This document shows positions 26,058-38,644 of a stretch of 64,000 nucleotides of DNA, one piece after another. Each line of letters starts with the position of its first letter. Within the stretch, counting starts at the first letter, position 1. The DNA lies in the NCBI RefSeq assembly GCF_018812025.1, contig NC_063051.1:5581896-5645895 (forward strand), in the 5' to 3' direction. Origin of the DNA: Megalobrama amblycephala. Lineage: Eukaryota > Chordata > Actinopteri > Cypriniformes > Xenocyprididae. The notes below the pieces were generated by a model. That model was not told where the DNA came from. It saw nothing but the letters and a program-made list of their open reading frames with translations, and did not search any database. A program made the position numbers and the translations under genes.

Positions 26058-27440
26058 ATGTAGTGAATTGTAATTTCTTTTTTATTTCTTTATTTTTATT
26101 ATTTTATTATTATTTTATATACAGTAATATGAATTAGCTTTTATTTATTTTATTAATTTTTAATTTGGTTTATATTTCTATTTAGCTTTATTTCAAATTT
26201 AGTTTTAGGAATTTTGGCTTAAACATATTAGCTTTTTTATTTTTATTTTAACTAAAACTTATTATTTTCAGTTAATTACCAAGCAACATTTCTAATTGTT
26301 GTGAAAAAATTAGTTTTTATTTTCATCTAATATTGATATTACACATATATAGTTTCCTCACACAATTCTGTTGGGGTTTCAGGACACTTGGAATAAACAG
26401 TAGTCAAATTAATTACTTTTATGGTACTTTTTCATCCTTTTTGGAGCTAGAAAGCCACAGGTGACCATCTACCGTCATGTCGACGAGCAGTTTGTTAAAT
26501 ATCTTTTTTTTGTGTGTGTGTTCTATAATACAACTTAAAATTTACAGTTCAAATCATTGAAAAGTTTAAAGTAAAATCATTGACCGAATGAAATCTGAAT
26601 GGTCACCTTTCCTGGAAAAGCAATATGCATTTATTCAAAGCAGCATAAAACATCTGCCATGATTATTTCCATTCTTTCCACATCTCAATATTTAATATAA
26701 ATCATATCCACATGTGGCCAAAGTACTCATATCTATATCTTTCTCTTTCCATTATCATTTATCAACCCAAAGATGGATATTCCCCTTTGGCGCCGGACTA
26801 GCCCCATCTCACAGAACCCCATTCACTCTAATGGCTCCCGCAGAGCATGAACAATACGGGCAGCGTTTCCATCGTTCCCTGACCTTGAACCAATTTATAT
26901 AGCTTTCTGTCGCTCCCTTCCCGCAAATGCATGATCAGATGTGTTGGGGACTTCATCGAGCATGGAGGAATACATTTTCTTGAAAGTTCACCAGGGCACG
27001 CCGTGTGTCGTCTGCCACAGTTGGATTTACAGATATCGTAGCTCTTTTCTTAAAAAGAGCGGACCGTATCTCTAAGTTTAGCTTTTCCCAAACCCAAGGG
27101 AGAACATGCACACAATTGGCTTCAAGTCTGGGTTCTAAACAGACTTATCTGCCCGTATCTATAAGAGCTGAGCGTGAAAAAGCTGCTCTGCCCATGGCTT
27201 ATGGAGTGCAGAAATTAATGCAATAGATTTTGGATTTTCTAAAGAAGGTTTTGCCTTGTCTGCTTGTTGTAATTTATTCTCTATTCACATTGTGGTTTGT
27301 GGTGAGATCTGTAAATTCACATGGTCACCTGGTCACAGAGATTGTGGTTTGTGCATTTGGATTGTTCAGAATGGGATTTTAAAAGTCTAAAGCTTGTAAT
27401 CTTTAATGGCTTTCCTTTGAAAGACATACTGAAATCTCTA

Positions 27441-27442
<2 letters not shown>

Positions 27443-27474
<32 letters not shown>
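27443..27474. repeat. (TG)n microsatellite
   Basis: About 16 TG units. Confidence 0.95.
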
Positions 27475-27476
<2 letters not shown>

Positions 27477-28250
27477 CAATAAAACGGATTACATTTTTCT
27501 AAAAGTCTTTAGTTATAAAGCTAAAGTAACTACAGTAAGTAGCCATTTGTCTTCAGTGTGAGAAACTGAACACAAGTGCTCTTAGTTCAATGTTCTCACC
27601 TTGAAAAATCCCTTTTTTTCTTTTTACCAGCATAATACCTTTCATCTTTATGCATAAGACTTCTATACAAATCTTCAAATCCACACTCAGACGAGGGCGA
27701 GCGCGAAAAGTTAACAGGAGTTTTTGACTTGGTGCTTAATTGATTGATTCCGGCCCTTTGCCAAGCCGGATTTCGAGACGTGGCATATGAGGTCACCCTC
27801 ACACACAGTCTGTGTCAGAATTGTAAATGTAAAGGTACTGTATGTTGTCATGGTGACAGACACTGCAATGAATTGCATATAAAAGTGTCATATTCTGTAT
27901 TATGCAAACAGCACTAAAATTCTTGAAATGTCTGACACTTGTCATTTAATGGCGGCGCAATGGACATGTGAATTGAGAATGTCAGACTTCAGTAAATGAG
28001 TTCCAATGGCTAAATAGAAATGGTTTTAATATATGCATTTAGATGTATTTAATGTTTAAAACTATTTCTCTTTAACCATTGGATCTGGTTCACTTTTAGT
28101 ATTAAAAAAATAGGTAGTTTTGGCACTAAAATCTGATTGGGTGAGCTACATTCAAGGCCATTTTAAAACATTCTACCTGTTGTACCTGCATGGAAAGTCT
28201 TGAACAGTTAAGGCAAATGACTATTACTTGGAGATTTCACTATTGTGATT

Positions 28251-28264
28251 ATAGCTTTGAGTGG

Positions 28265-28320
<56 letters not shown>

Positions 28321-28332
28321 ACTCAAAGCTAT
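28251..28332. repeat. 82-bp perfect AT-rich palindrome
   Basis: ATAGCTTTGAGTGG at 28251..28264 is exactly complementary to CCACTCAAAGCTAT at 28319..28332. Between them is a 54-bp run that is also self-complementary (CTATATAT and then TA repeats). The whole unit can extrude as a cruciform. Confidence 0.92.
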
Positions 28333-29884
28333 TTTTTACAGTGATTTTACCACAGTTAACGGGTAGCTTGTAATATGGTATACATAAATTTCACTACCAT
28401 ATATCAAAATACCAATCCATTGTTATTTTAGTATCATTGAGATACTATTATAGTTTTGAATTATTTTTTTTTTTATTTTTATGTTTTCCGTTTTCATATT
28501 AATTTTAGTTTTAGTATTTTTTTTTTGTTTTTTGTCATTTTTATTATTTTTGCTTTAATGTCTATACAGTTTTTATACATTTTCTATTTCAGTTTTTATT
28601 ATTTTATTATTTAGTTATTTTTAATTTAGATAAAAGTTAAATAAATAAAAGGTCTGCATGATTAATCATATTTTAATCATGATGATTTCTGCTTTGCTCG
28701 ATTAATTAAAAATAATCTTCATGATATTGGCCCACTGGTTATTTGTCCTGAAAATGTTTTTTTTATTTTTTATTTGACATTTCTGTTATCTTGCATTGGT
28801 AACAAGCCTCTTCTATCTTTCCTGCTTGGGGTTGCCAGATTTCTAGAGCTTAAATCCCCCAAACAGAGCTTTTCTCTTAAAAGGATTTATTTTCTGCCCA
28901 GTGTTTTACTTTACTTACTTTACTAACAGAAATAAATCCAAACTTGATTCTCTGACCATATTGTTTGCAATTGTGGTTGCTGAATAAATGCACTCTGTGC
29001 TACAATATAATACCATGGTACTGCCATATTATACATCCAAAAATGTGGTGTGATCATGGTAGCATGTCCACAAAAGCATGTTTTTGTATGGTTTTGATAT
29101 AGTTTTTTTAATTAAATTGGACTTGGTCCTGAGACTCTGGTTCTCTGTCTTTTTGATCACATACATCCCTTGTCATTAATAACAGCAGCTGTAGCTGAGA
29201 CTTAGAAAACTTTAATCTGATCATTACAAAGAGTAGCACAGTGTTAAGATTAATTAATACCTCATTAATCAAACACAAACTAGTCTTAGGCAGCTGCCGC
29301 AACTGATTTTGCTCATTATCATGCATAGTTTGTTATATATTTTGGCTGTCAGAAGCACTTGAGAAGTGAATTATTTCAGCTAAATTATTGACAGCCCATG
29401 ATTTAGCCACCCAGCGGAACTAATACTCTCAGGAGCAGATTTATGAAAGCCTTCAATACATGTTGGAATTTTCGCTCATGAATTTTCAGGGGCTTGATCA
29501 ATGATTGGAGCATGGCAAGAGCCCCAACCAATCACAGGTCCTCTTGCTCTGCATTGATCCAGCAATGCAGTGTGCACGCTGACAGCGTCCTAGTAAATCA
29601 TAGTCTTATGTGTGAACCACAGGACTATTAGAGTTGAACAGGGTAGAAATGACAATGAGATATTCCTATGAAACGTTGGCAAGTTATTACTCTCATTATT
29701 GCAATATGCATTTTTTATGTTTAGACAATAGACAATTAGACACTAAATAATTCAGTATGTGCTGAAACACACACACACAAAATAGAATATTTGGTAATAA
29801 TTTTAAAAAAAAAATCTTTATTTCATTGTGAAACTTTAGGAACAAAAATAAGGTTGTTTATTTTTTCTGAGACTATTTCTGCAC

Positions 29885-30060
29885 TTTGATAGGCCAGTAG
29901 GTGGTGACGAGGGGCTTTCTTTATGAGTGACTCATTTGAATCATTCACCCAAACGATTTGATGGATTAATTCAGGAAAGAATCAAGTGAATCTATTTTGA
30001 GCAAGTCATTGATTCATCCACTCAACTGATTCATTCGAAACGCTGATTCATTTTGTATCA
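29885..30060. repeat. GAATCATTC-type interspersed repeat, inverted copy
   Basis: GGCCAGTAGGTGGTG, then several GATTCATTC/GAATCATTC units. It is the reverse-oriented relative of the repeat at 14855..15010. Confidence 0.55.
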
Positions 30061-30174
30061 AAACACCACTGCTGTGTTCCTTGTAGATGCGCTGTGGAAA
30101 TTTTTTCATCAGTAGAGCAAAAATAGACAAAAGCACTGGCAATATTGTGACTAAAATGTAAGTTATTCAACATT

Positions 30175-30349
30175 AACTTACTATTTGAACTCTTGTATAA
30201 AAGCAATATCATCATAACATACATGTGAACATTGAATAAGTTGCCAGAACTCAATGTTGCAAAACCCAACATTGAGTTCTGGCAACTTATTCAATGTTCA
30301 TATATGTTATTATGATATTGCTTTTATACAACAGTTCAAATAATAAGTT
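30175..30349. repeat. 175-bp hairpin, arms about 84 bp, loop 7 nt
   Basis: Left arm 30175..30259, loop CAAAACC, right arm 30267..30349. The innermost about 30 bp pair perfectly (TTGCCAGAACTCAATGTTG with its complement) and the outer parts show only scattered mismatches and one small length difference. No target duplication or known MITE ends were recognised. Confidence 0.88.
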
Positions 30350-30471
30350 TATGAGTTTGCACGTTGTCAGTTTTTTAATAATATTTGGTGTATTGTTGTT
30401 CATTTGAACGCCCACAAATCACTTAAAATACACACTCCCGTTCAAATTATTTCTAAAATAACTATAGATTT

Positions 30472-30700
30472 AAAGGTGCACTAAGTGATTTCTGAGAAAA
30501 GCTGTTGAAATTGGACTGAGCACCACAACACACTTGTAGCCAATCAGCAGTAGGGGGCGTGTACACTCATTATGAGGGAGGAGAGAGAGTGAGCAAGAGG
30601 GAGGTTTGAAGAAAGACTTTAGAAAGGATGGCTGAGAGATATGGAGCCAGATCAGTCTCATTAATATTTCACGCACAAGAAAAACAATTAGCGTGCATGA
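30472..30700. repeat. AAAGGTGCACTAAGTGAT repeat fragment
   Basis: TTTAAAGGTGCACTAAGTGAT, then GTAGCCAATCAGCAGTAGGG and GGGCGTGTACACTC. It looks like the left part of a fish MITE with TTAA-AGGTGC ends. The other end was not found. Confidence 0.45.
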
Positions 30701-31796
30701 AAAATATATACATTCATTATATGCGCAAAATAAAATTATATGTTCATAAAATACATTTCACAAATGCAAAACACAATTCATAGATATACAACTGTGCACA
30801 AAAAGTTTCTAATGTTTATCCTTGATGCATGTGAATCACCTTGGATATTTTTGACACTTTCCTGGCAGCGCTCTCCTCCCATTCGGATCAGTCATAGTCT
30901 TTAGCCAGTCAGATTTAAGCTTATCAATCAACCAATCATGATCACGTGAGGGCGTGCCTACCTGGGTGTTACGTCATCAGCTTTTGACCACAGTTCAAAT
31001 CATGGCTGAGCAGAGGTATGTGCAGTTGATCGGTTCATTTCTATGTTTACTGAAGTTAGAGATCAGTTGAAGCTATAGTTTATTAATGATTAACAAATGT
31101 AAGCAAATGCTGTGCTAAAAGGATGTCCAATATTTTGTCCAAAATGAAGAGGAAATGATGCTTGTTTTGTTGTATTTTAGCTGCAGGTACAGAGCCTCTT
31201 AGACAGCTCCCTTAGTAACAATCACGCAAACGCTTGGGTGAGCAAAACAATCATCTGGGTGGCCAATACCCACCCTAGCTCCCATTTAGCACTGGCCTCA
31301 TCAAGATTGTTCTTTAAATACTAAATAGATTGCTGTATTCTGAGAATATTCTCAGATTTAAAGAACAATGCCTTCATGGTGATTTTGCATCCTGAATTGC
31401 GATTAATCTTATTTTTGACCACAATTTGCATATTGAATTGTGATTGACCTTGTTTCCTTTGCATTTAACTATAGTCGCCTTCACATTGCACATTGACTGT
31501 TGATTGTTGTATGCAGCCTGAAAACAGTGCAACTGATACCATGAAGTATTTTTTGTTGATGTACTGTAACCTATATTTAGGTTGATTCAGTGATGTTAGA
31601 CAATGTTGTTGACTTGAATTAGATCAATTCATTTTAATGCTACTTCCTACAGTAAAGTACATTTTTGGGGCCTGTTCTGTTCTATCTATTCTTTTAGCGT
31701 CTTTTGATTTTTGGGCCTTTATCTTAAATCACTGTGAACCACCATTTGGGAAGAGAGAGAATGAGATAAGAGAAACTTCAACGCTATCTCATGACC

Positions 31797-32034
31797 AATT
31801 TGTACGTATTTTATGTGGTGGCTAATTTGTGCGAATTCGTACGACCTTAATTGTACGAATTCATACGATTTGTCTAAACCCCAGTGACGAGTAGGTTTAG
31901 GGGTAGGTCATCTGTATGAATTCATACGAATTTGGCAACTCGTAAAATACATATGATTTAGCACAATAATTCATACGAGTGAGGTCATACGAATTCGTAC
32001 GAATTAGCCACCTCGTAAAATACGTACGAATTGC
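31797..32034. mobile_element. foldback MITE A (TACGAATT family)
   Basis: Inverted ends of about 50 bp. The left runs CCAATTTGTACGTATTTTA...GGTGGCTAATT and the right ATTAGCCACCTCGTAAAATACGTACGAATTG in complement. An inner hairpin around GAATTCATACGA spans AAACCCCAGTGACGAGTAGG. Its right half, from 31955, is the part reused in the tandem array that follows. Confidence 0.75.
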
Positions 32035-33173
32035 CGTACGCCCGGGTTGGAAATTTTGCAAACTTTTGTCATGTTATTACTCTTTTTATCAACTGCTATT
32101 CGCACCATAAAGGCCAGAACACACCAAGCCGACGCCGACGAACTAGTGGCGACGAAAGCAGACTGCGGGGTTTGCTCACGTCGGCAGCGTCTGTGTCCAA
32201 AGTTCCCCTGCCACACCAAACCGACGCTAAACAGCCGACGGCCAAGCAGCATGTCAGTTCTGCGCCTGCGTGAGATGAAATGCCTTTCTGAAACATCAGG
32301 CGGCAGTAGCTGAACAGCCAATCAGATTTAGCACAATAATTCATACGAGTGAGATCATACGAATTCGTACGAATTAGCCACCTCGTAAAATACGTACGAA
32401 TTGCCGTACGACGGGGTTGGAAATTTTGCAAACTTTTGTCATGTTATTACTCTTTTTATCAACTGCTATTCGCACTGTAAAGGCCAGAACACACCAAGCC
32501 GACGCCGACGAACTAGTGGCGACGAAAGCAGACTGCGGGGTTTGTTCACGTCGGCAGCGTCTGTGTCCAAAGTTCCCCTGCCACACCAAATCGACGCTAA
32601 ACAGCCGACGGCCAAGCAGCACGTCAGTTCTGCGCCTGCGTGAGATGAAATGCCTTTCCGAAACATCAGGCGGCAGTAGCTGAACAGCCAATCAGATTTA
32701 GCACAGTAATTCATAAGAGTGAGATCATACAAATTCGTACGAATTAGCCACCTCGTAAAATACGTACGAATTGCCGTACGACCGGGTTGGAAACTTTGCA
32801 AACTTTTGTCATGTTATTACTCTTTTTATCAACTGCTATTCGCACCCTAAAGGCCAGAACACACCAAGCCGACGCCGACGCCGACGAACTAGTGGCGACG
32901 AAAGCAGACTGCGGGGTTTGCTCACGTCGGCAGCGTCTGTGTCCAAAGTTGCCCTTACACACCAAACTGACGATAAACAGCCGACGGCCAAGCAGCACGT
33001 CAGTTCTGCGCCTGCGTGGGATGAAATGCCTTTCCGAAACATCAGGCGGCAGTAGCTGAACAGCAAATCAGATTTAGCACAATAATTCATACGAGTGAGA
33101 TCATACGATTTCATACGAATTAGCCACCTTGTAAAATACGTACGAATTGCCGTACGACCGGGTTGGAAATTTT
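31955..33173 (+). repeat. tandem array of about 3.3 copies of a 370-bp chimeric unit
   Basis: Each unit begins GATTTAGCACA, at 31955, 32325, 32695 and 33071 (periods 370, 370, 376). The unit is the right half of MITE A, then about 75 bp of spacer, then the left part of a second MITE (B) beginning AAGGCCAGAACACACCAAG. The third unit is 6 bp longer, from an extra GCCGAC. The fourth copy stops near 33173. By eye copies 1 and 2 differ at about ten positions. Overlapping 80-111-residue ORFs on both strands repeat with the unit and are not genes. Confidence 0.9.
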
Positions 33174-33377
33174 GGCTGAACAGCCAATCAGAATGATCCG
33201 ATGGCCCGACGGACCGACGAGCTACAACGCCGACATTCAACATTTTGAATCGGCCGAAAAAAGGCCGACGAGGACCAACTTCAGCCGACGGTGCGGAACA
33301 CACTGAGAAAACTTAGTCGGCCGACGAAGAAAAACTGCCCGACGGCCGACCGTCTGCTTGGTGTGTTCCTGCCTTAA
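32110..33377. mobile_element. MITE B, split by the tandem array
   Basis: The left end, AAGGCCAGAACACACCAAG, is at 32110 (and again in each unit). The right end, CTTGGTGTGTTCCTGCCTTAA, finishes at 33377. The interior is CpG-rich with many GCCGACG motifs. Only one right end exists, so a single element was present before the array formed. Confidence 0.75.
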
Positions 33378-34973
33378 GTTGTCCGATGTTGTGGACAACG
33401 GCATCTGGTCTACGCCACCCCGTGTCCCGTTGCCAGGCCAACAGCGGCAGTGTCCTATTAGCACAGCCCTGCAGACTCCTCAAAAAGACTATCAAGCAGA
33501 GTACAGCTGTGGCTGTGATACAGCGCTGTCCTGATCCTCGTCCACGTCTGCATTTCTGCAGCCTCAGCCTCAGTCTCTCCATCTGGTCTTTGAAGGAGAC
33601 CAGAAACCCCAAGTAATCAATTTTTAGTGAGACACTCCAGCGCCTGTGATATTTCAAGTACCTCCTGACTTTGTGAAAAATAATCTTGCGCAGGATGACG
33701 TCTTAATACCAGGCCACTTCGGTTCCTGCAATTGACTGCATTAAAGCTTTCATTAGCTTTCATTTCATTTCATTGATGACAGTATTAGTGGGAGCTGACT
33801 TCTTGTTGATGAAAGCCAAGACTGTCTCTGAGTAACAGAAGCCCTTGTTCTGCTCCAGGTGGACTCACCTGCTCCATCTCTGGGGACGCAATTATTCTTC
33901 TCGTGGCTGCATGAAGGCGCACGTATTCCTAGATGGCTGCGCAGGCAAGCCCTTGTTAATTGGTGATGTCAGCGATTCACCGCTGGCCCTGTTTTCTTTC
34001 CTACCGTTCTCGTTTTTATGTTTCCCTTTTTGGCACCTGCTTCATTTTGTTGTTGGATACGCTTGCTCGACATTTTCTTCTGCATATGTATATATCGATA
34101 AATGTTTTATTCATGGAAACTGCAAACCGGTCCTGTTCCTATACCTTCTCCCTCTCTCTGACTTCCTCCTAACACTCGTTTGAGGTATCATAACATGTTT
34201 GGCAGTGCAAGCCGAGATGTTTTTGATGAGGAAAAATGCGACTGACACTAAAGTTTAATCCTCTGTCGTGTTTCATTTGTCTTTCTTGACACTGCGGGGA
34301 TCTTTTAATGAGTATGCGTCATTAATTGACTGACTGGGATATGTGGTTGATCACAGCACATGCTGGTTGAAGAACAGGAGGTGCGTTCTTGCAGTTTTGA
34401 ACCAACTCTTCTTCCCAAAGGGTGCACGCACCTGTTCTTGAATAATTGTGCTGTTGCCATTTAATTTGACTTTAAAGATCGTATTTTTAATTAAAATGTT
34501 AACTTTGTTTACTCTTTCCTGTGTTAACCTCAGATGGTTTGTGGATAAACTGGAAGTTCTTACAGAAATATCTTGTGGTGTTGTTATTCATTGCTGTACG
34601 TTGTCATGGCGCAAGACATGATGCAAGGCTTATGAAATGTGTCTCATGCATTGTGTCATATGTCCTCTGGATATATTCCGTTTGTGTTTGTACAGGTGAT
34701 TGGCCCCTCTGCATCCAACATAAACAGTAACATATGAAAATATAACACTAGTGTCAAACATACAGAATATGTTTAGTGCTCTCCCTCTGGAATTGTGCAC
34801 TTATTTTTCTTATTTATTTAACCTTTATTTTACCAGGCAAATTATTAAGAACATGTTCTTATTTTCAATAAAGGCCTGGCGATTGGTTGAACAAATCTCT
34901 TATGAAGTGAAATGCATTGGTTTTTTTTTCTGATAAATACTTTGTTCTATCCCAGTTTAATGTGCTTAAACAA

Positions 34974-35166
<193 letters not shown>

Positions 35167-35177
35167 TACTTTTTGCT

Positions 35178-35745
35178 AAAAGAAGCTTAAAGTTTATCTC
35201 TCACTTTGTTTCCTGCAAGCAATACAAGCTAAGACCAGAAACCAGAAAGCATTTTTCAGTAAATGGAATTAAATGGATTTCTCAGAAAAGAACCCTAAGA
35301 AAATGGTTAGGATTTCTGCAGTTTTTTTCCCCATCTTATTGCTCGTTTAAATTGTTTTGAAAATTTTCTAAGCTGCTTATTTATTTAGCGCAACCAATGA
35401 TGTGCTGACACCCCTTGTCGCTAAGAAGCATTTTTCTGTTATTTTGAAGCTGAAACATGTGCAGATGTTCTCTGGTTTGGGGAAAAAATGCTCACTCTTG
35501 TTGCTTGTTAGAAGTCAGATGACCTTTAGAGCTTTTTATGGCTGCTGCACTAAGTTGGTTAGTCTCAATTCTACTTCCTCTGTTTTTACCTTCACTTTTG
35601 CCAAATTTGCTACATCAGTTTCGGCAGAGAGTGAGGTGAAGTGCAATACTTAATGAGTTTTGTTTGCACAGAGCCAACAAACATGCACAAACCAACAACA
35701 ACTAAAGTAAAATAAAGCACAAGTGTAATTAGCTGAGACTGTAGG
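35178..35745 (+). repeat. direct duplication, copy 1
   Basis: Begins AAAAGAAGCTTAAAGTTTAT directly after the TATC/TGTC tract and ends near GTGTAATTAGCTGAG. It matches 38645..39181 in the same orientation with small indels. It has no transposon ends. Confidence 0.88.
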
Positions 35746-35919
35746 TGTAAGATTATGGAGAATGTACATCAAACCAATGATTTTTGCTTCATGCCCTTTT
35801 TCTGTGGAGACACTTTTAGGTAACTAGGAGGACTGATGCCAGACTGTCCAGAAGACTGCAACTGTAAAAGCAGCATTAATATATATCTACATATATAAAT
35901 ATATATGTATTCAGATATA

Positions 35920-36591
35920 GTGCCCTGTTTTAACGATCCAAGGGCATGGTCTGAAGCGCATGGCGCAGGTGCACTTAGGGCATGTCCGAATCCACTTTTG
36001 CTAGTTTAACGACAGAAAAAATGGTCGTTGCACCAGGCACATGGTCCAAAAGTGTTGTACGTAGTCTCTTAATGAGTTATCATGGGTGTGTTTTGGGCGT
36101 AAAGTGCCAATCAACCAATCAGAGTCTCATCTCACATTCCCTTTAAAAGCCGGTTGCGCTTGCACCATGGCGGATTCTCTATTTACATCGTTTTATTTTT
36201 AAGATTTAAAAATGTTTGTGTGCTGCTGCGCGTCCCTGTGTGCGTAACAAGCAGAGTGTACGTGCGTTGTGCACCCACCTATAGGTGCATATTACTAACG
36301 TGCCTTTTAAATAACAAAAAAAGTAATAAAAAAATACTGCGCCATTGACTTTAGACCAGGTTTTTGTTGGTCAGTAGCGCAGTCATTTTCAGTTGCCTCA
36401 AAATAGCAACACGCCAACAATGCGCCTGAACACACCTTGTTTTCAGATCAGCACGCCCATGGGCAAACAGATGGGCGTGAGTGCATTTGCTATTTAAACA
36501 ACGTGGTGCTGGACGTAAAAATGATAACTGCGTCGGCCTGAAACTTATGTCGCGGCTGGCGTCACATTGCACCGGGTGTATGATAGGGCCC
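35920..36591. mobile_element. PIF/Harbinger-like MITE with 3-bp ATA duplication
   Basis: The left end is GTGCCCTGTTTTAACGATCC and the right end TGTATGATAGGGCCC. ATA flanks both sides (35917..35919 and 36592..36594). It carries AAGCGCATGGCGCAGGTGCAC and AACCAATCAGAGTCTCATCTC, features of a widespread fish element. 672 bp, no transposase. Superfamily is inferred from the 3-bp duplication. Confidence 0.75.
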
Positions 36592-36594
36592 ATA

Positions 36595-36665
36595 GAAAAA
36601 AAAAAAAACTTTTATTCAGCAGGGATGCAATAAATTGATCAAAAGTGACAGTAAATACATTCCAG
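36595..36665. repeat. fragment of the TTATTCAGCAGGGATGCA repeat
   Basis: After an A-run it reads CTTTTATTCAGCAGGGATGC and then TTGATCAAAAGTGACAG. The same family appears in complement near 51215..51250. Confidence 0.6.
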
Positions 36666-37356
36666 GTTGAATTTTTTGAATCATAATTGGCCAAACAGGT
36701 TTCACATTTTTGCCAAACAAATCTAAACAATGTGTTGTGGAGCAGTGTTTATCGCCAGGTACAGAGAGAATGTACCGTGGTGTCTCTGACACTGAAATAA
36801 GGGGCTGTCATTGTCATGTCACAGGAGGAATTAGTGGAGATAGTTAGAGCTGAGATGAAGTATCTGTCTGTGTGATGGGAAGCAAAACAAGCCCAATTAA
36901 AGCACCCGGGACCTAGAGAGCAGCCATACTGGTGGCAGTCATCCATACGCATGTACTTTGCTCTTCTTATTCTTTAGTGTTATGCACTGTGGATAAAATT
37001 CTGTTATTGTGTAGACAGCTATTCATACTTGCTCACACATATACACCCAGTCCAATAAAATGGGAAAAAAAGGGTTGCGAAATAAGGCACTTAGTATCAA
37101 ATGCGCTCTTCACCGGTGATGTAAGTATCCATTTACTCTGGAAAGACACATCAGTTGTAGTAGAATGGATGCTGAATACAGACTGACACTTGAAAATTTT
37201 GAGATGAAACAGAACATGAGAGCTGGGTATCTTTTTGATATTTGTTCACATTACAAAGCATATCACTTGAAAAATATAATTCCTGAGATTTACATGTACT
37301 GTATTCTCAGATTTCTCAGCAGGACCGCCTGCTTGATTTCATGTGTTATTTCTAAA

Positions 37357-37896
37357 TTAAAGGTGCTAAAGAGGATGTTTTGTTTTATACATTTTTGCAA
37401 TATTACTTGAAACTGTCTTTACTAACTGATAAAAGAATATTTATTAGGTGCACTGAAAGTAATAATATTAATATACATCATCTGTGCACAAGGTAGGGCC
37501 TTAAAAACATCAGCCAATCGCGTAAACGATTGGCCCTCTGGCTTGTCAATCAATGCCATGACGGTCCTTGTGCGAGACGAGCGCGGCTGCGCGCTCCAGT
37601 AACTTTCCACACTCCACAGGCGCCGCATGCAATGTTTTTGTCAGGAGACAGGAATAACAACTGCAGATTATGAGTTACCTGCGGTGAGTCCGACATAATG
37701 AATCCAAAAAACACGACACAGCGAATGCCGGTGGTAAACACTCGTGTTCCAGTACTCGTGCACGAGTTTTGGGAGGCGTTCCTTTGAAATGAGCTGTGAA
37801 GGAGGGGGGCTGTTCTTACGCATGCGCTCATTTCAAAAACTCAGTAACAGTCTTTGGATTCTCAGTCGACGAAAAGATCCTCTCTATCACCTTTAA
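37357..37896. mobile_element. TTAA-flanked MITE, AGGTGCTAAAGAGGAT ends
   Basis: TTAA at 37357..37360 plus AGGTGCTAAAGAGGAT. The right end is GATCCTCTCTATCACCT and then TTAA at 37893..37896. 540 bp. The middle is GC-rich (GAGACGAGCGCGGCTGCGCGC) and non-coding. Confidence 0.75.
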
Positions 37897-38145
37897 GGCA
37901 CACACACATGTCAGGTTTAAATTTTTTATGGGGACTTTCCATAGACATAATTATTTTTATACTGTACAAACTATATATACTATCCTCTAACCCTACCCCT
38001 AAACCTACCTTTCTATCACAGAAAGCTTTCTTCATTTTTACATTTTCAAAAAACATAATTTAGTGTGATTTATAAGCTGTTTTCCTTATGTGGACCAAAA
38101 AAATGTCCCCACAAGTTAAAAAAGACTGGTATTACTATCCCATGT
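37897..38145. repeat. GGGGACTTTCC / GTCCCCACAAG interspersed repeat
   Basis: CACACACATGTCAGG, TTATGGGGACTTTCCATAGAC, CTAACCCTACCCCTAAACC, then TGTGGACCAAAAAAATGTCCC and CACAAG. This is a very common fish intergenic repeat of uncertain class. Confidence 0.55.
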
Positions 38146-38644
38146 CAATTTGTTATATTTTGTAAATGCAATATTACAATTTAAGTAAAAAAAAAATAAA
38201 ATTATAAAAAAATTCAATAAGTGAAATAAATTGGAATCTATTATGTTGAGAAAGGCATTTAATAGAAATAGGCATTTTGTTGAAACTGGCAGTTCAAAAA
38301 GTTCTTCTTATATTACATTGTTTTTAAGCTTTTCATATGGAGTGAGCTGATACTAGATTTTTTTTAATCAATTCTGAAAATAGTTTTGTAAAACTGACGT
38401 ATTTCACAAAAACAAATTTGTCCTTTCATTTCTGTATATCCAGAAGAAATGTAGAAATATATTTTTAATATATTAACTATTGGATTTTTTTTTTGTTTTT
38501 TTTGTGCCAACACTTTTTGAATATTGTCTGAGGTACAAAACACATTCACATGGCTTATGGCAAAACATTATGCAACCAGGCTGCCTAAGAAGAAATACAT
38601 TTTTAAAGACCTCCGGAAAAAGAAAATCCAACATTTTGCTCTTT

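Noticed and set aside
27001..27240. Possible exon around 27005..27226
   Set aside because: Open for 73 codons, but no convincing donor or acceptor and no contactin-like motif; it would also break the phase match between 14190 and 40485.
32004..33303. Families of 80-155-residue ORFs on both strands, repeated three times
   Set aside because: They repeat only because the 370-bp DNA unit repeats. They overlap on opposite strands and span MITE ends, so they are not a protein family.
33313..33657. 114-residue - strand ORF in GC-richer sequence
   Set aside because: It crosses the right end of MITE B and has no domain I recognise; no splice or conservation evidence.
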